Positions 9,749-18,389 are shown, numbered from the stretch's first letter. The stretch: DNA of 64,000 nt from Fictibacillus marinisediminis (GCF_023149135.1 NZ_JAIWJX010000002.1:4290757-4354756), one strand, 5' to 3'. Numbers and translations are program-made. Notes: generated by a model from the letters alone, not told the origin.

Positions 9749-9797
9749 TTGTTGTTTCCTCCTTTCATATCTATAGCTTACCTGCGTTCCAATTTTT

Positions 9798-9842
9798 CTA
9801 TAATGTACTCCGGCTATATTTTCTGATAAGACTTGAGGCGTA
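9798..9842 (-). promoter_or_regulatory. Candidate liaI promoter and LiaR site
   Basis: On the minus strand, TACATTATAG at the proximal end resembles a -10. Further upstream, CGCCTCAAGTCTTATC contains an imperfect CT-C-AAGTC palindrome, roughly similar to VraR/LiaR-type sites. Both are weak matches made by eye. Confidence 0.25.
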
Positions 9843-9891
9843 TTTTCAGAGAATTCATAGGCTTATTGTAAAAGGGGGTGTTTTAATTAGG

Positions 9892-10157
9892 CCAATCTTT
9901 GTTGCTTTTTGGGGTGGTCGATTTCTGTTTCAGGCTGCTCGCTTTCCGCGGGGCGTGCGGTGAGCCTTACTGGCGCAATCGCCTGCCTAGTCTCACCAGT
10001 CCCGCTTTTCCCGCAGGACAAGGAAGGCTTCGGCAGCGTTATATCGCACGAAGAAAATGTGAAATTCATTTCCGAGGAGTCTCGCACCTTGCACTCCAGT
10101 CAACTCGTCAATGAAGACAAAAATATTCTAAAAACAACAATCCTTTAAAAAAGAGCC
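9892..10157 (+). repeat. Dispersed GC-rich repeat, copy B (with 60-bp module)
   Basis: Family 1 repeat in forward orientation, ending in a run that matches the AAGAGCC edge of other copies. It carries the 60-bp module (about 10018-10077) inserted between the GCAGGA and GTCTCGC landmarks. It occupies the gap between the liaI promoter and the 3' end of the ParR-like gene. Nothing else is visible in that gap except the terminator. Confidence 0.9.
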
Positions 10158-10245
10158 TTTACTTAAGAGGATACATTCCCCGTCTCCGGCAAACCGTCCC
10201 AGACACATTCATTTCATTTCATATTTACGGGCTAAAAATACACAA

Positions 10246-10290
10246 ATAAAAAAAGCCAGCTCGAGAGTAATCCTCTCAATCCGGCTTTCT
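10246..10290 (-). terminator. Terminator of the parM/parR-like operon
   Basis: On the minus strand, an imperfect stem AAAGCCGGATTGAGAGG/CTCTCGAGCTGGCTTT is followed by T8, just beyond the stop of the small ParR-like gene. Confidence 0.75.
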
Positions 10291-10308
10291 GGCCTAACAT
10301 CTTATATT

Positions 10309-10620
10309 TTACGTCCAAGATTCGATATCGTCCTCATCGATCTCTTCTTCGTCGATGATATCTTCATACTCAGGAGAATGTTTCGGATCTTCCTGATAGC
10401 CGTGTCCATGTGCACCGGCAGCATCAAACGAGAATCCGCGGTCGGCGGGAACATGCTGCTGCAGGTTCCGTACTCCGTTTGCTTTAATCTCATTCTCGAC
10501 CAAGTAACGGATCGAGTCCATCAGGTTCGTTTGCGAGTTAATCCAGTCAATAATGGCGGGGGCTTCATTCTTCTTCGTCTTTAAAGAAATATTGTCGCCT
10601 GGCTTTTTTTGTTTCTTCAT
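10309..10620 (-). CDS. Small ribbon-helix-helix-like partner of the ParM-like actin (ParR/Alp7R-like candidate)
   Basis: A 103-residue protein. The N-terminal 45 residues look like a ribbon-helix-helix DNA-binding fold: a basic beta strand (ISLKTKK), helix one (APAIIDWINSQ), a turn, and helix two (LMDSIRYLVENEI). The C-terminal half is poorly conserved in character and ends in a very acidic tail (EDIIDEEEIDEDDIE). ParR-type adaptors of actin-based segregation systems combine this fold with an acidic or flexible tail that contacts the filament. It lies 32 bases downstream of the ParM-like gene, the usual parM-parR order. The start is at the second of two adjacent ATG codons, 7 bases from AGGGGG. 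The function is inference from fold pattern and position. Confidence 0.55.
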   Translation of the reverse strand: MKKQKKPGDNISLKTKKNEAPAIIDWINSQTNLMDSIRYLVENEIKANGVRNLQQHVPADRGFSFDAAGAHGHGYQEDPKHSPEYEDIIDEEEIDEDDIESWT

Positions 10621-10652
10621 CATTACACCCCCTTACCATTTAAATTAGAGAC

Positions 10653-11849
10653 TTATACTGGCTGTTTCGCACGATCCTTGATCGCACCGTAGATTTTTCC
10701 GCGTACGAATGCATCCAGTCCGTTTGCATTCATCGTCACTGCATATTTTGCAGGGATGTAAAGAAGCTGGATTTCGCGCTCATTGCAAAGTTCCTTCAGC
10801 ATTGGAGCAAGGATCGGCTGCATCAAGATGCTTCCGCCTCCGTATACGCAGATCAAATCGATTTCATTTCTTGCTTTCGTCAATTGCTTGCGGATATTGT
10901 TGATGATTTGACGTGCTTGTCCTTCAAGCGGTCTTTTCAACGTACTCATCGCACGGGCATGGTATTTATGGTTCGGGTTTTTGATCACGTCACTGAAAAA
11001 TTGACGCGGGCTGTCAGGAAGGTGGATCAGACGGTTAAACTCGCTGAGTGCTTCCTCAATGGCATACCCTGCACCATGGTTTGTGCCATGCACGAACTGA
11101 CGCAAAAATTTGTTTCCTTCTGTGATCGGATACTCTGTAGATCCATCGCCAATATCCGTATGAAGAATTCTTTTGTTTTTAAAGAAGCTCCCATTAAAGT
11201 TATTTGGCAGATTGTTGGCTTCAATGAATTGGTCAAAGATATCGCCTTTTCTCCAGTTACCATCCTGATCCTTTTGAAGAGAGAAGGTAACTGGTGTTGC
11301 TTCCGGAATCACTTTTACAAATTCAAATTCTACTTTAACTGAAACGCGCTGCTTTCCAACATGAACCGTCACATGGTGAGGGCCGTTCATGAAACGCTTC
11401 TCAAATTTGGCTGCTGATTCATCAGAGTGCTGTGTGATCGGCAGTGCAGTCGCCATATCAACCGTTACATCAATGGATGCAGGAAGCTTTTTCTCTTCTG
11501 CAAATCCTTTTTGTACCGCTACTGCTGCGATTTGAGCGAGCGTGTTGACGATTGGAAGATCAATCTCATACTTGTAATCTACGCCGACCTGAATGTTTTC
11601 GATCAGCTCACCGCTTTCTAGTGCGAACTTTCCTACATAATACATACCCGCACGTGCAGCCGGGGAATCAATCGTTACGATTAAGTTCTCCTGAAGGTTA
11701 CGTACAATCGTTTCAGGTGCCTGTTCTTCACTCCATGGCAGCTGATCCACTGCACAGTTCACGTTTGGCTGCTGAAACAAGCGGCCATCAATAAAAATAT
11801 CATGCTCACTGTTTCCATTATCGTTACCTACTAAAAATTGATATTGCAT
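10653..11849 (-). CDS. ParM/StbA-family actin-like ATPase
   Basis: A 398-residue actin-fold ATPase. The phosphate-1 loop is near the N terminus (GNDNGNSEHDI), phosphate-2 is HTDIGDGSTEY and the adenosine motif is YGGGSILMQP near the C terminus. Family members polymerise with ATP and push apart DNA bound by a small adaptor, mostly on plasmids (ParM, AlfA, Alp7A). Here it is chromosomal, with no replication protein or integrase nearby. The start is the ATG after TAGGAGGAATAGATACT; the frame is open upstream without a ribosome binding site. It is followed by a candidate adaptor and preceded by inverted repeats that could be its centromere. Confidence 0.8.
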   Translation of the reverse strand: MQYQFLVGNDNGNSEHDIFIDGRLFQQPNVNCAVDQLPWSEEQAPETIVRNLQENLIVTIDSPAARAGMYYVGKFALESGELIENIQVGVDYKYEIDLPIVNTLAQIAAVAVQKGFAEEKKLPASIDVTVDMATALPITQHSDESAAKFEKRFMNGPHHVTVHVGKQRVSVKVEFEFVKVIPEATPVTFSLQKDQDGNWRKGDIFDQFIEANNLPNNFNGSFFKNKRILHTDIGDGSTEYPITEGNKFLRQFVHGTNHGAGYAIEEALSEFNRLIHLPDSPRQFFSDVIKNPNHKYHARAMSTLKRPLEGQARQIINNIRKQLTKARNEIDLICVYGGGSILMQPILAPMLKELCNEREIQLLYIPAKYAVTMNANGLDAFVRGKIYGAIKDRAKQPV

Positions 11850-11905
11850 AGTATCTATTCCTCCTATTATTTTATCTAAAACTACCTGGTGACACAAGGT
11901 GTTAC

Positions 11906-11994
11906 TCAGCCATATATGTCTTTATGTATCGATATTTCCTGAAAAATAGAGGCACTGGAATATAGATGGCTGAAGTTCTACTATATAGAACTTC
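11906..11994. promoter_or_regulatory. Inverted repeats upstream of the ParM-like gene (candidate centromere/operator)
   Basis: Two nested inverted repeats are present: TCAGCCAT (11906-11913) with ATGGCTGA (11966-11973), and GAAGTTCTA (11972-11980) with TAGAACTTC (11986-11994), a 9-bp perfect palindrome with a 5-base spacer. They lie 57-145 bases upstream of the actin-like gene. parC-type sites in parMRC operons occupy this place and also bind the repressor ParR. The rest of the 11850-12246 gap is AT-rich, and I saw no purine riboswitch there. Confidence 0.4.
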
Positions 11995-12246
11995 GAACGT
12001 TTTGGATAGATTCCGACACTCCTATGCTTAATAATATTTGACAATTTTAGAATAACACCTCCTATTTTTTAAGAATTCATTCAGACTGAACCTTCTGAAT
12101 CTTATTTTGGAAAAACTTCCTGCAACCATACAGGACCTTTTTATGGTAAAGTAATTTTTTGGTTTACCAAAAGTCCGTTATGGAAAAATCTATTAGGTAA
12201 TGATGTCTTTTTCCAAAGAATGAATTTTATAGTTAGGAGTGTCAGT

Positions 12247-13545
12247 ATGTTTAAAATTAAGGAGCGTAATACAACGGTGCGAACCGAGTTCCTTGCCGGT
12301 ATTACAACCTTTCTGACAATGGCGTATATCATCGTTGTCAATCCGATGATCCTGTCTGACGCGGGTGTGCCTTTTAATCAGGGCTTTACCGCTACAATCA
12401 TAGCAACAGTCATCGGTACATTATGCATGGCGTTTTTCGCAAACTACCCAATCATCATCGGCCCTTCCATGGGATTAAATGCTTATTTTGCCTATTCGGT
12501 CATCAGCAGCCATAACATCCCTTATGCGGTAGGTTTCTCTGCCGTATTCATCACCGGTATTATTTTTCTTATCTTATCCCTTACCTCTTTTCGTACCAAA
12601 CTAATCAATGCCATACCCGCAAACCTAAAACATGCGATAGCGGCAGGGATTGGTCTTTTTATTACATTCATCGGACTGCGCCTCTCCGGCATTGTCGCCG
12701 ATCACCCGACCAACCTGGTGACGCTCGGAGATTTCAGTTCCCCGAAAGTGGCTCTCACGCTAATCGGCATCGTCATTACAATTTCTCTGATGACCCTCAA
12801 TGTGCAGGGCGCCCTTTTCATCGGTATGATCGTCACTGGAATCATTGCCTTCTTCACAGGAAAATTGAAGTTCGATAAAGGCTTTGTATCGGCTCCTCAC
12901 CTCCCTGAAGGGGTGCTCGTTTATAATCCGATACAGTCGGTCGCCGATGTGATTCATTTCGGATTGTACAGCGTCGTGTTTTCCTTCCTGCTCGTTATGC
13001 TTTTCGACACTACTGGAGCACTTCTTGGCATCGTACGCCAGGCAGGCCTTCTGAAAAATGGGAAGCTGGATCGTGCAGGCAGTGCTTTTTTTGCCGATTC
13101 CATCGGAACAGCTATTGGAGCCATGTTCGGAACAAGTCCGACTGCCGCCTCTGTTGAATCTTCCGCTGGCGTAGGTACTGGAGGAAAAACAGGATTAACT
13201 GGGTTAACCGTCGTCATCTTGTTTTTGATTACGGCATTCTTCAGCCCGCTCGTGAGCGCCGTATCTTCCGTGCCAGCGATTACCGCACCTAGTTTGATCA
13301 TCGTCGGGAGCTTTATGATTAAAAGTATATCGGAAATCGACTGGAATGACTTCGATGAAGCCTTCCCCGCGTTTCTTGTTATCGTCAGCATGCCGCTCAC
13401 TTCAAGCATCGCAAACGGAATCGCCCTTGGATTCATCTCCTATCCGATCATGAAATTTGCGAAAGGAAGGATCCGCGAGGTCCATCCGCTCGTTTACGTT
13501 TTTGCCATTCTATTTTTATACCAGCTGATCTTTTTGGCTCAGTAA
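12247..13545 (+). CDS. pbuG: NCS2-type hypoxanthine/guanine permease (AzgA/PbuG family)
   Basis: A 432-residue membrane protein with 12-14 hydrophobic segments. Signature stretches of the AzgA-like branch of nucleobase:cation symporters are present: TEFLAGITTFLTMAYI at the N terminus, GPSMGLNAYFAYSV, FDTTGALLGI, and GTSPTAASVESSAGVGTGGKTG. It imports hypoxanthine and guanine (PbuG) or related purines (PbuO); the two cannot be separated by eye. The start is the ATG after TTAGGAGTG. No purine riboswitch was found in the leader, unlike pbuG of B. subtilis. Confidence 0.85.
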   Translation: MFKIKERNTTVRTEFLAGITTFLTMAYIIVVNPMILSDAGVPFNQGFTATIIATVIGTLCMAFFANYPIIIGPSMGLNAYFAYSVISSHNIPYAVGFSAVFITGIIFLILSLTSFRTKLINAIPANLKHAIAAGIGLFITFIGLRLSGIVADHPTNLVTLGDFSSPKVALTLIGIVITISLMTLNVQGALFIGMIVTGIIAFFTGKLKFDKGFVSAPHLPEGVLVYNPIQSVADVIHFGLYSVVFSFLLVMLFDTTGALLGIVRQAGLLKNGKLDRAGSAFFADSIGTAIGAMFGTSPTAASVESSAGVGTGGKTGLTGLTVVILFLITAFFSPLVSAVSSVPAITAPSLIIVGSFMIKSISEIDWNDFDEAFPAFLVIVSMPLTSSIANGIALGFISYPIMKFAKGRIREVHPLVYVFAILFLYQLIFLAQ

Positions 13546-13550
13546 TAGAG

Positions 13551-13582
13551 AAGCACCGGGGGAAATCTCTGGTGCTTTTTTG
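13551..13582 (+). terminator. Terminator of the purine permease gene
   Basis: AGCACC/GGTGCT stem with a pyrimidine-rich loop and T6, starting 6 bases past the stop. Confidence 0.8.
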
Positions 13583-13635
13583 TTTATTTTCAGGGCTAAT
13601 CGGAGATAAAAAGCAGCTTCATCAAAACCACCAAA

Positions 13636-13666
13636 CGAATAAAAACACCCCAACCCGTTCATAGTA
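13636..13666 (+). promoter_or_regulatory. Candidate forespore sigma-G/F promoter of sspH
   Basis: GAATA (13637-13641), an 18-base spacer, then CATAGTA (13660-13666) fits the sigma-G pattern, 24 bases ahead of the sspH start. Small acid-soluble protein genes are normally read by sigma-G. Confidence 0.55.
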
Positions 13667-13690
13667 AAGACGAAAAGGAGGGATCGTACG

Positions 13691-13870
13691 ATGAACAAAC
13701 AGCGTGCACAAGAGATTGCCTCATCCCCGGTAATGGCAAACGTTACATGTGATGGTGTACCAATTTACATCCAGCATGTTGACGATCAAGGAGAAACGGC
13801 CAGAATCTACCCGCTCGGCCAGCCGGAAAATGAACAGCAGGTTTCTCTCAGCAGTTTAATGGAACAGTAA
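13691..13870 (+). CDS. sspH: Small acid-soluble spore protein, H type
   Basis: A 59-residue protein beginning MNKQRAQEIASSPVMANV, containing GVPIYIQHVD and ETARIYPL, the hallmarks of minor SASP H. Members are made in the forespore and stored in the spore core. A strong AAAAGGAGGG site precedes the ATG. A single-gene unit is likely: a sigma-G-like promoter lies upstream and a weak GCCCCTTTTACAGGGG hairpin follows the stop. Its presence shows the host forms endospores. Confidence 0.93.
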   Translation: MNKQRAQEIASSPVMANVTCDGVPIYIQHVDDQGETARIYPLGQPENEQQVSLSSLMEQ

Positions 13871-13989
13871 ATGCCCCTTTTACAGGGGTATTTTCTTTGT
13901 TTGGCAGAAGAATGATTAAGCTTGGAATGAGAGCGGGAATAGTACATAATGTTGAAAATAACAGCTGTTTATTTTGAGGTGATCCCGAA

Positions 13990-15642
13990 ATGCTTCATTT
14001 AGATAAAAATCATAATCCGCAAAAAAACAAAGAACTCATTGCTTCTTTTTCTGAGAATAAAGAAGATCTAAAAAGCTTGCTGGATCAAACCGATACGCTT
14101 TTTCAGGAACTGAACCCTCTGCCTGAACCAGCGCATTCATCAACTTTCACATTAAAAAACTTACTGCAAAGTCTTCCGAAGATCTTACTGTCCACATCAT
14201 GGCATAAAAATAAAGAACCGCTCCCTCAAATAGAAGCAGATGAAGAGGGAGGCTTTTATCCGGATTGGAAAAAGATGCTCGACCAGGAATTCATCCGGCT
14301 GGAACAAGAGATCGTACAAGAAGTAAATGTACGGGATTTCGGTGCAGTTGGAGACGGCCACACCGATGACACAGAAGCGTTCAAAAAAGCCATTGGACAC
14401 GGCAAAGTGAAGGTTATTATTCCTGACGGCGTATATATCACACGTGGAATTCGGCTGCCTTCATGGACGATGCTGATAGGTGCCGGTAAGGGAACGACCA
14501 CCATCAAGCTTCATGATAAGGCACCGAGAAGCCGGCAGCTGGTAACCAACATCAGCCACTGGAGAGGCAACCATCACATCTGCGTCCAAGGGATGAGCCT
14601 GGACTGGAATGTGGAACGTTTGAATCCGTACAAAAAGACAGCAGCAGGCAATAACCAGTCCAGCTGTCTTACATATGCCCATGTAACATTCGGCTGGGTA
14701 AAAGAGGTGGAAGGCATCAATCCCGGCCTGCATTGTTTTGATGTTTCATCTGCCGTTTATACCTATTTCGGGGATGCTACACGCGCACGCAGGAGCAGCC
14801 GTTATATCTGGCTCGACAAACTGAACGGCTATGGATTCGGTGATGATGGGATAACGACCCATCACAGCGACAATATTCTCATTTCCAATTGCCATTTGTG
14901 TGACCCAAGCGGAAGGGCCCATAAGGAAGGGTTCTCCAATTCTAACGGCATTGAAGTCGACGATGGCTCTCGAAATGTCATGCTTCTTAACAATTCGACC
15001 ACACGTTGCTTCGGCGGTGTGGAGATCAAGGCACACCACAATTCTGCAGCGGCAAGCAACACACAGATCGCCGGGCATATCTCGATTAACGACAATCGTT
15101 CGTACAATTTTCGCCATATCGGACATCACATTGAAACAGATCCCGAATCGAAGACGGCATTTAATATTAAAGCCAGCCATATCGTGGCTGTAGCACCAAT
15201 ACGGACTCCTTTATACAAGGACTCAACACCCCGGGCAATGGTGATCTCTGCTTACAAAAATGTGGCCATCAACCATTTCACCGTCATTGGCGACCCTGAC
15301 TATGATTACCGGGGAGAGCCGGTCATTGCGGTTCAGTACCGATCTCGAAATATTATTTTGCATCATCTGAACATACTGGATTTTAAAACAGCAGGAGCGG
15401 ATATTAAAGTATTTGGCGGTCCTCATGGGGCAGACTCGGTTGAAATTCGGAAGGTAAAGATTCAAAATTCTGCACCGACTGCTCTCCACATCGGCTCAGG
15501 TATACATTCCATTAAAATCAGTGATATTCAAGCGGTGTGCGAAAAGGGGAATAAGGGACTCCTCGTTGATCAGTCCAACGCGGAAATTGAAGATTTTCAT
15601 TCACTCGGCTACAAAACTCCCATTTCTATAGTCAATAAGTAG
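13990..15642 (+). CDS. Right-handed parallel beta-helix protein (pectate lyase superfamily-like), no signal peptide
   Basis: A 550-residue protein. Residues 1-110 are charged and helical. From about 113 a Pectate_lyase_3-type opening is seen (VNVRDFGAVGDGHTDDTEAFKKAI), followed by a long beta-helix with repeated short strands and an aspartate pair (GYGFGDDGITTHHSDNI) reminiscent of glycoside hydrolase family 28 enzymes. The usual secretion signal is absent, which is odd for a polysaccharide-degrading enzyme and suggests an intracellular or spore-coat location, or a structural role. The ribosome binding site is GAGGTG. It lies between sspH and phoX and seems to be transcribed alone. The substrate is unknown. 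Confidence 0.7.
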   Translation: MLHLDKNHNPQKNKELIASFSENKEDLKSLLDQTDTLFQELNPLPEPAHSSTFTLKNLLQSLPKILLSTSWHKNKEPLPQIEADEEGGFYPDWKKMLDQEFIRLEQEIVQEVNVRDFGAVGDGHTDDTEAFKKAIGHGKVKVIIPDGVYITRGIRLPSWTMLIGAGKGTTTIKLHDKAPRSRQLVTNISHWRGNHHICVQGMSLDWNVERLNPYKKTAAGNNQSSCLTYAHVTFGWVKEVEGINPGLHCFDVSSAVYTYFGDATRARRSSRYIWLDKLNGYGFGDDGITTHHSDNILISNCHLCDPSGRAHKEGFSNSNGIEVDDGSRNVMLLNNSTTRCFGGVEIKAHHNSAAASNTQIAGHISINDNRSYNFRHIGHHIETDPESKTAFNIKASHIVAVAPIRTPLYKDSTPRAMVISAYKNVAINHFTVIGDPDYDYRGEPVIAVQYRSRNIILHHLNILDFKTAGADIKVFGGPHGADSVEIRKVKIQNSAPTALHIGSGIHSIKISDIQAVCEKGNKGLLVDQSNAEIEDFHSLGYKTPISIVNK

Positions 15643-15674
15643 CAGGATTTTTAGAACAAGTTGGAACTATTTCC

Positions 15675-15716
15675 TTTAACTTGTAACCATTTCTTAACCT
15701 GTTTTCAATATATAGT
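15675..15716 (+). promoter_or_regulatory. Candidate Pho box and promoter of phoX
   Basis: TTTAAC, GTAAC and TTAAC repeats followed by TTCAAT occur in phase, the last three at 11-base steps, directly before TATAGT (15711-15716), a possible -10. PhoP of Bacillus binds TTAACA-like repeats at 11-base spacing. The match is by eye. Confidence 0.35.
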
Positions 15717-15789
15717 CCCTATTTCTTCATATCTCCTTAACAATAAAGTGTTTTAATGAGTGTGAAAACTCAATGAGGAGGAAACAACA

Positions 15790-17691
15790 TTGAAGAAAAA
15801 AGTCTCAATCGGCTTATCCTTGGCGATCATGGCCTCAAGCGCCATTCCAGCCTTTGCTTCATCTGGCCAGAACCATCACTTTCCCCATAACCACAACCAG
15901 ATCAAGAGCATAGAATTTGAATCGATGAAAGCACCAAGCACCATTGAAAACATGGTAAAAACGTATACAGATGCAAAAGTAAAAATCACGTACAAAGACG
16001 GTACGGTAAAAGAAACTCCGTTAACTTATAATCAGCTATTCTTATCCAAGGATAAAATTGTAGACAACAAAGGTGAAAAGATCCCTGCAGGTACCCCTAT
16101 TGATGCAAAAGGCAATCCTATCGTTGATCGAAGCGTGCCTGACAAGCCTTCATATTATATTTCTGACGCACCCGATTCCAATAGTTTTATTACGATTGCC
16201 GGAAAAGATTACATTATCTCTCATTATGAGTATGATTCCATGGATAATGCCGGAAACGAAATTAAAGGACTGCCTGCATCCATGACACTGACTCAAGTTG
16301 ACCGCGATAAGAAAACAGGCAAGCTTACCGTTAATCATGCGAAGAAAATTGACTTTTCTAACGTGAACGGCCTATGGACACCTTGTAACGGCTCCACAAC
16401 TGATTGGGGAACTCATCTTGGATCTGAGGAATATGAGCCGGATGCCCGTGCGTTCGAAGATTCTTCTTCTGATTCCTATCGTGATGTCACCAATTTTGCA
16501 CAGCACTACTTTGGAGACAAATCGAAAGCCAATCCTTATTTCTATGGATGGATTCCAGAGATCTCCATTCACCCTAACGGCAATACCAGCGTGGTAAAGC
16601 ATTACAGCACAGGACGCTTTTCACATGAAATCATGCAGGTGATGCCTGATCAAAAAACAGCATTGTTTGGTGATGACGGCGGTAATACGATGATGTTTAT
16701 GTATGTCGCCGATCAGAAGAGAGACTTCTCTGCAGGGACTCTATATGCGGCAAAATTCAAGCAAACGTCTTCAGATAACGGCGGCGCAGGAGACTTGCAG
16801 TGGATCAAGCTTGGCCATTCAACAGACAAAGAAGTAAAGAAAATAATAGATAAAGGTACGAAATTCAGCGATATCTTTGAAACTTCGGCTCAACCTGCTC
16901 CTGGCTTTAAAGCGATAAAAACAGCGGCAAGCAAGAAAGTAGAGTATCTTAAAGTTAAGCCAGGCATGGAAAAGGCTGCAGCATTCCTAGAATCACGACG
17001 ATATGGCGCATTGCTGGGTGCAACTTCTGAGTTTAATAAAATGGAGGGAATTGCCGTTAATAAGGCTGGCCATAAAGCTTATATCGCCATTTCATACGAG
17101 AACGGAAGCATGAAAAAAGAGGATATCAGCGGCGTGCAGGATGACATCCAAATGCCGGTTCTTGACTCTGGAACAACCTTTGAACTAGATTTGAATGCCG
17201 GTCAAAGAGACCATAGCAGCCACAGCATCAATAGCCGCTATGCGCCTTCAAAAATGAAGGGCCTCCTTGTCGGTGAGGATCTTCCAAAATCTGATGCATA
17301 CGGCAATACTGCCAATCCGGATAAAATAGCGAATCCAGATAATCTTACCTTCTCCAACGACATGGACACGCTATTTATCGGTGAAGACAGCTCGCATCAC
17401 ACCAACAACTTTGTTTGGGCCTATAATGTTAAAACGAAAAAACTTTCAAGAATACTTTCTGTTCCAGCAGGGGCTGAAGCAACGGGCTTGCGAGCGGTTG
17501 ATCAACTGAAGAATTCTCGCTATTTGCTTAGCAACTTCCAGCACCCGGGTGAAGATCTGGATGGAAAACAAATTACAGCAGTAGATAAGGAAAAGCTCGA
17601 AGATGCCATGAAAAAAGGCATAGGTATCCAGGAAACGGGCGGAGTCGGCTACCTTTCAGGACTTCCATCTGGAGATTTGAAAACAAAATAA
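15790..17691 (+). CDS. phoX: PhoX-family (DUF839) alkaline phosphatase, Sec-exported
   Basis: A 633-residue secreted protein with a Sec signal peptide (MKKKVSIGLSLAIMASSAIPAFAS, cleavage near residue 24). The PhoX core is recognised by WTPCNGSTTDWGTHLGSEE, which carries the conserved cysteine and glutamates of the Fe/Ca cofactor site, by EGIAVNKAGHKAYIA and by GEDSSHHTNNFVWAY. PhoX hydrolyses phosphomonoesters outside the cell. Most known PhoX proteins leave through the Tat system; no twin arginine is present here. The start is TTG, supported by GAGGAGG 8-9 bases upstream and a signal peptide that begins there. A candidate Pho box precedes it. Confidence 0.87.
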   Translation: MKKKVSIGLSLAIMASSAIPAFASSGQNHHFPHNHNQIKSIEFESMKAPSTIENMVKTYTDAKVKITYKDGTVKETPLTYNQLFLSKDKIVDNKGEKIPAGTPIDAKGNPIVDRSVPDKPSYYISDAPDSNSFITIAGKDYIISHYEYDSMDNAGNEIKGLPASMTLTQVDRDKKTGKLTVNHAKKIDFSNVNGLWTPCNGSTTDWGTHLGSEEYEPDARAFEDSSSDSYRDVTNFAQHYFGDKSKANPYFYGWIPEISIHPNGNTSVVKHYSTGRFSHEIMQVMPDQKTALFGDDGGNTMMFMYVADQKRDFSAGTLYAAKFKQTSSDNGGAGDLQWIKLGHSTDKEVKKIIDKGTKFSDIFETSAQPAPGFKAIKTAASKKVEYLKVKPGMEKAAAFLESRRYGALLGATSEFNKMEGIAVNKAGHKAYIAISYENGSMKKEDISGVQDDIQMPVLDSGTTFELDLNAGQRDHSSHSINSRYAPSKMKGLLVGEDLPKSDAYGNTANPDKIANPDNLTFSNDMDTLFIGEDSSHHTNNFVWAYNVKTKKLSRILSVPAGAEATGLRAVDQLKNSRYLLSNFQHPGEDLDGKQITAVDKEKLEDAMKKGIGIQETGGVGYLSGLPSGDLKTK

Positions 17692-17701
17692 GCTTTATGA
17701 T

Positions 17702-17735
17702 AAAAGCCCTACCCCGTATGCGGGATAGGGCTTTC
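17702..17735. terminator. Bidirectional terminator between phoX and the DUF697 gene
   Basis: AAAGCCCTA/TAGGGCTTT stem with A and T runs on either side, between convergent genes. Confidence 0.8.
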
Positions 17736-17741
17736 TTTGTT

Positions 17742-18224
17742 TTATTGTGCTGGCAGCTGTTGATCTTCTATCATCTTTTTACAGACTTGATAGCACTCCT
17801 CAATATGAGAATTACCGAGATATTTCATCGCAGCAAAACTAATACCGGCTGCTACAGCCTGTCCCACAAAAGGTACGAACTTCGTGACCTGTTTAACCGC
17901 TATGCGTTTACCCGCCTTTTTTAATAAAAGAGAAATCATCTGTTTCGTTACGACTCTGCCAGCAAACTGGCTGCCCGCTGAAGTGATGAGGACGATGATT
18001 TTCCCTTTCAATGTTGCATCCATCTTCTCAATCTGGCTGGGCGCCAAGCCAAACTTCTCATTAATGGCCGGCAGCAGTTGCATCATGATCGTGATGTCCG
18101 CACCCACATCCACTCCGGGAACCGGGATAACAGCGGCCGCCGCAGAAGCTGACGCTCGTTTATTAACCAGCACTCTACATTCCGTTCGGATGGCTTCTAG
18201 TTCTTCTATCGTTTTAGGAATCAT
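17742..18224 (-). CDS. DUF697-family membrane-associated protein
   Basis: A 160-residue protein with a small-residue-rich hydrophobic N-terminal region (ASASAAAAVIPVPGVDVGADITIMMQLLPAI) and a second hydrophobic hairpin near KFVPFVGQAVAAGISFAAMKYLG. This matches DUF697/YcjF-type domains, which are often fused to or paired with small GTPases. No GTPase gene is adjacent here. The role is unknown. It starts after GGAGATAACC and is separated from neighbours by terminators on both sides. Confidence 0.65.
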   Translation of the reverse strand: MIPKTIEELEAIRTECRVLVNKRASASAAAAVIPVPGVDVGADITIMMQLLPAINEKFGLAPSQIEKMDATLKGKIIVLITSAGSQFAGRVVTKQMISLLLKKAGKRIAVKQVTKFVPFVGQAVAAGISFAAMKYLGNSHIEECYQVCKKMIEDQQLPAQ

Positions 18225-18352
18225 GGTTATCTCCTTTTATGTTAAGCTTTGCTTTAGATTATACCCAAAACTATATGATGAATAACTAGTATTATGCACT
18301 ATTCGACCTATCAACCGCTCACTAATCACTGCAGAAAAGTAATCCAAATAAA

Positions 18353-18383
18353 AAGAAGACCCGACAAAAGTCGGGTCTTCTTT
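18353..18383. terminator. Bidirectional terminator after the RlmN-like gene
   Basis: A perfect 13-bp stem AAGAAGACCCGAC/GTCGGGTCTTCTT with a 4-base loop. Confidence 0.85.
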
Positions 18384-18389
18384 ACAGCG

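Noticed and set aside
9899..10148. Open frames inside the dispersed repeats, also at 6027-6230, 47389-47632, 52376-52681 and 53505-53741
   Set aside because: They give similar peptides only because the repeats are similar. They lack start signals, differ in frame between copies and are broken by the copy-specific changes.
12001..12246. Purine riboswitch in the pbuG leader
   Set aside because: I looked for the conserved junction sequences of the guanine aptamer and did not find them; the hairpins there are short and AT-rich.
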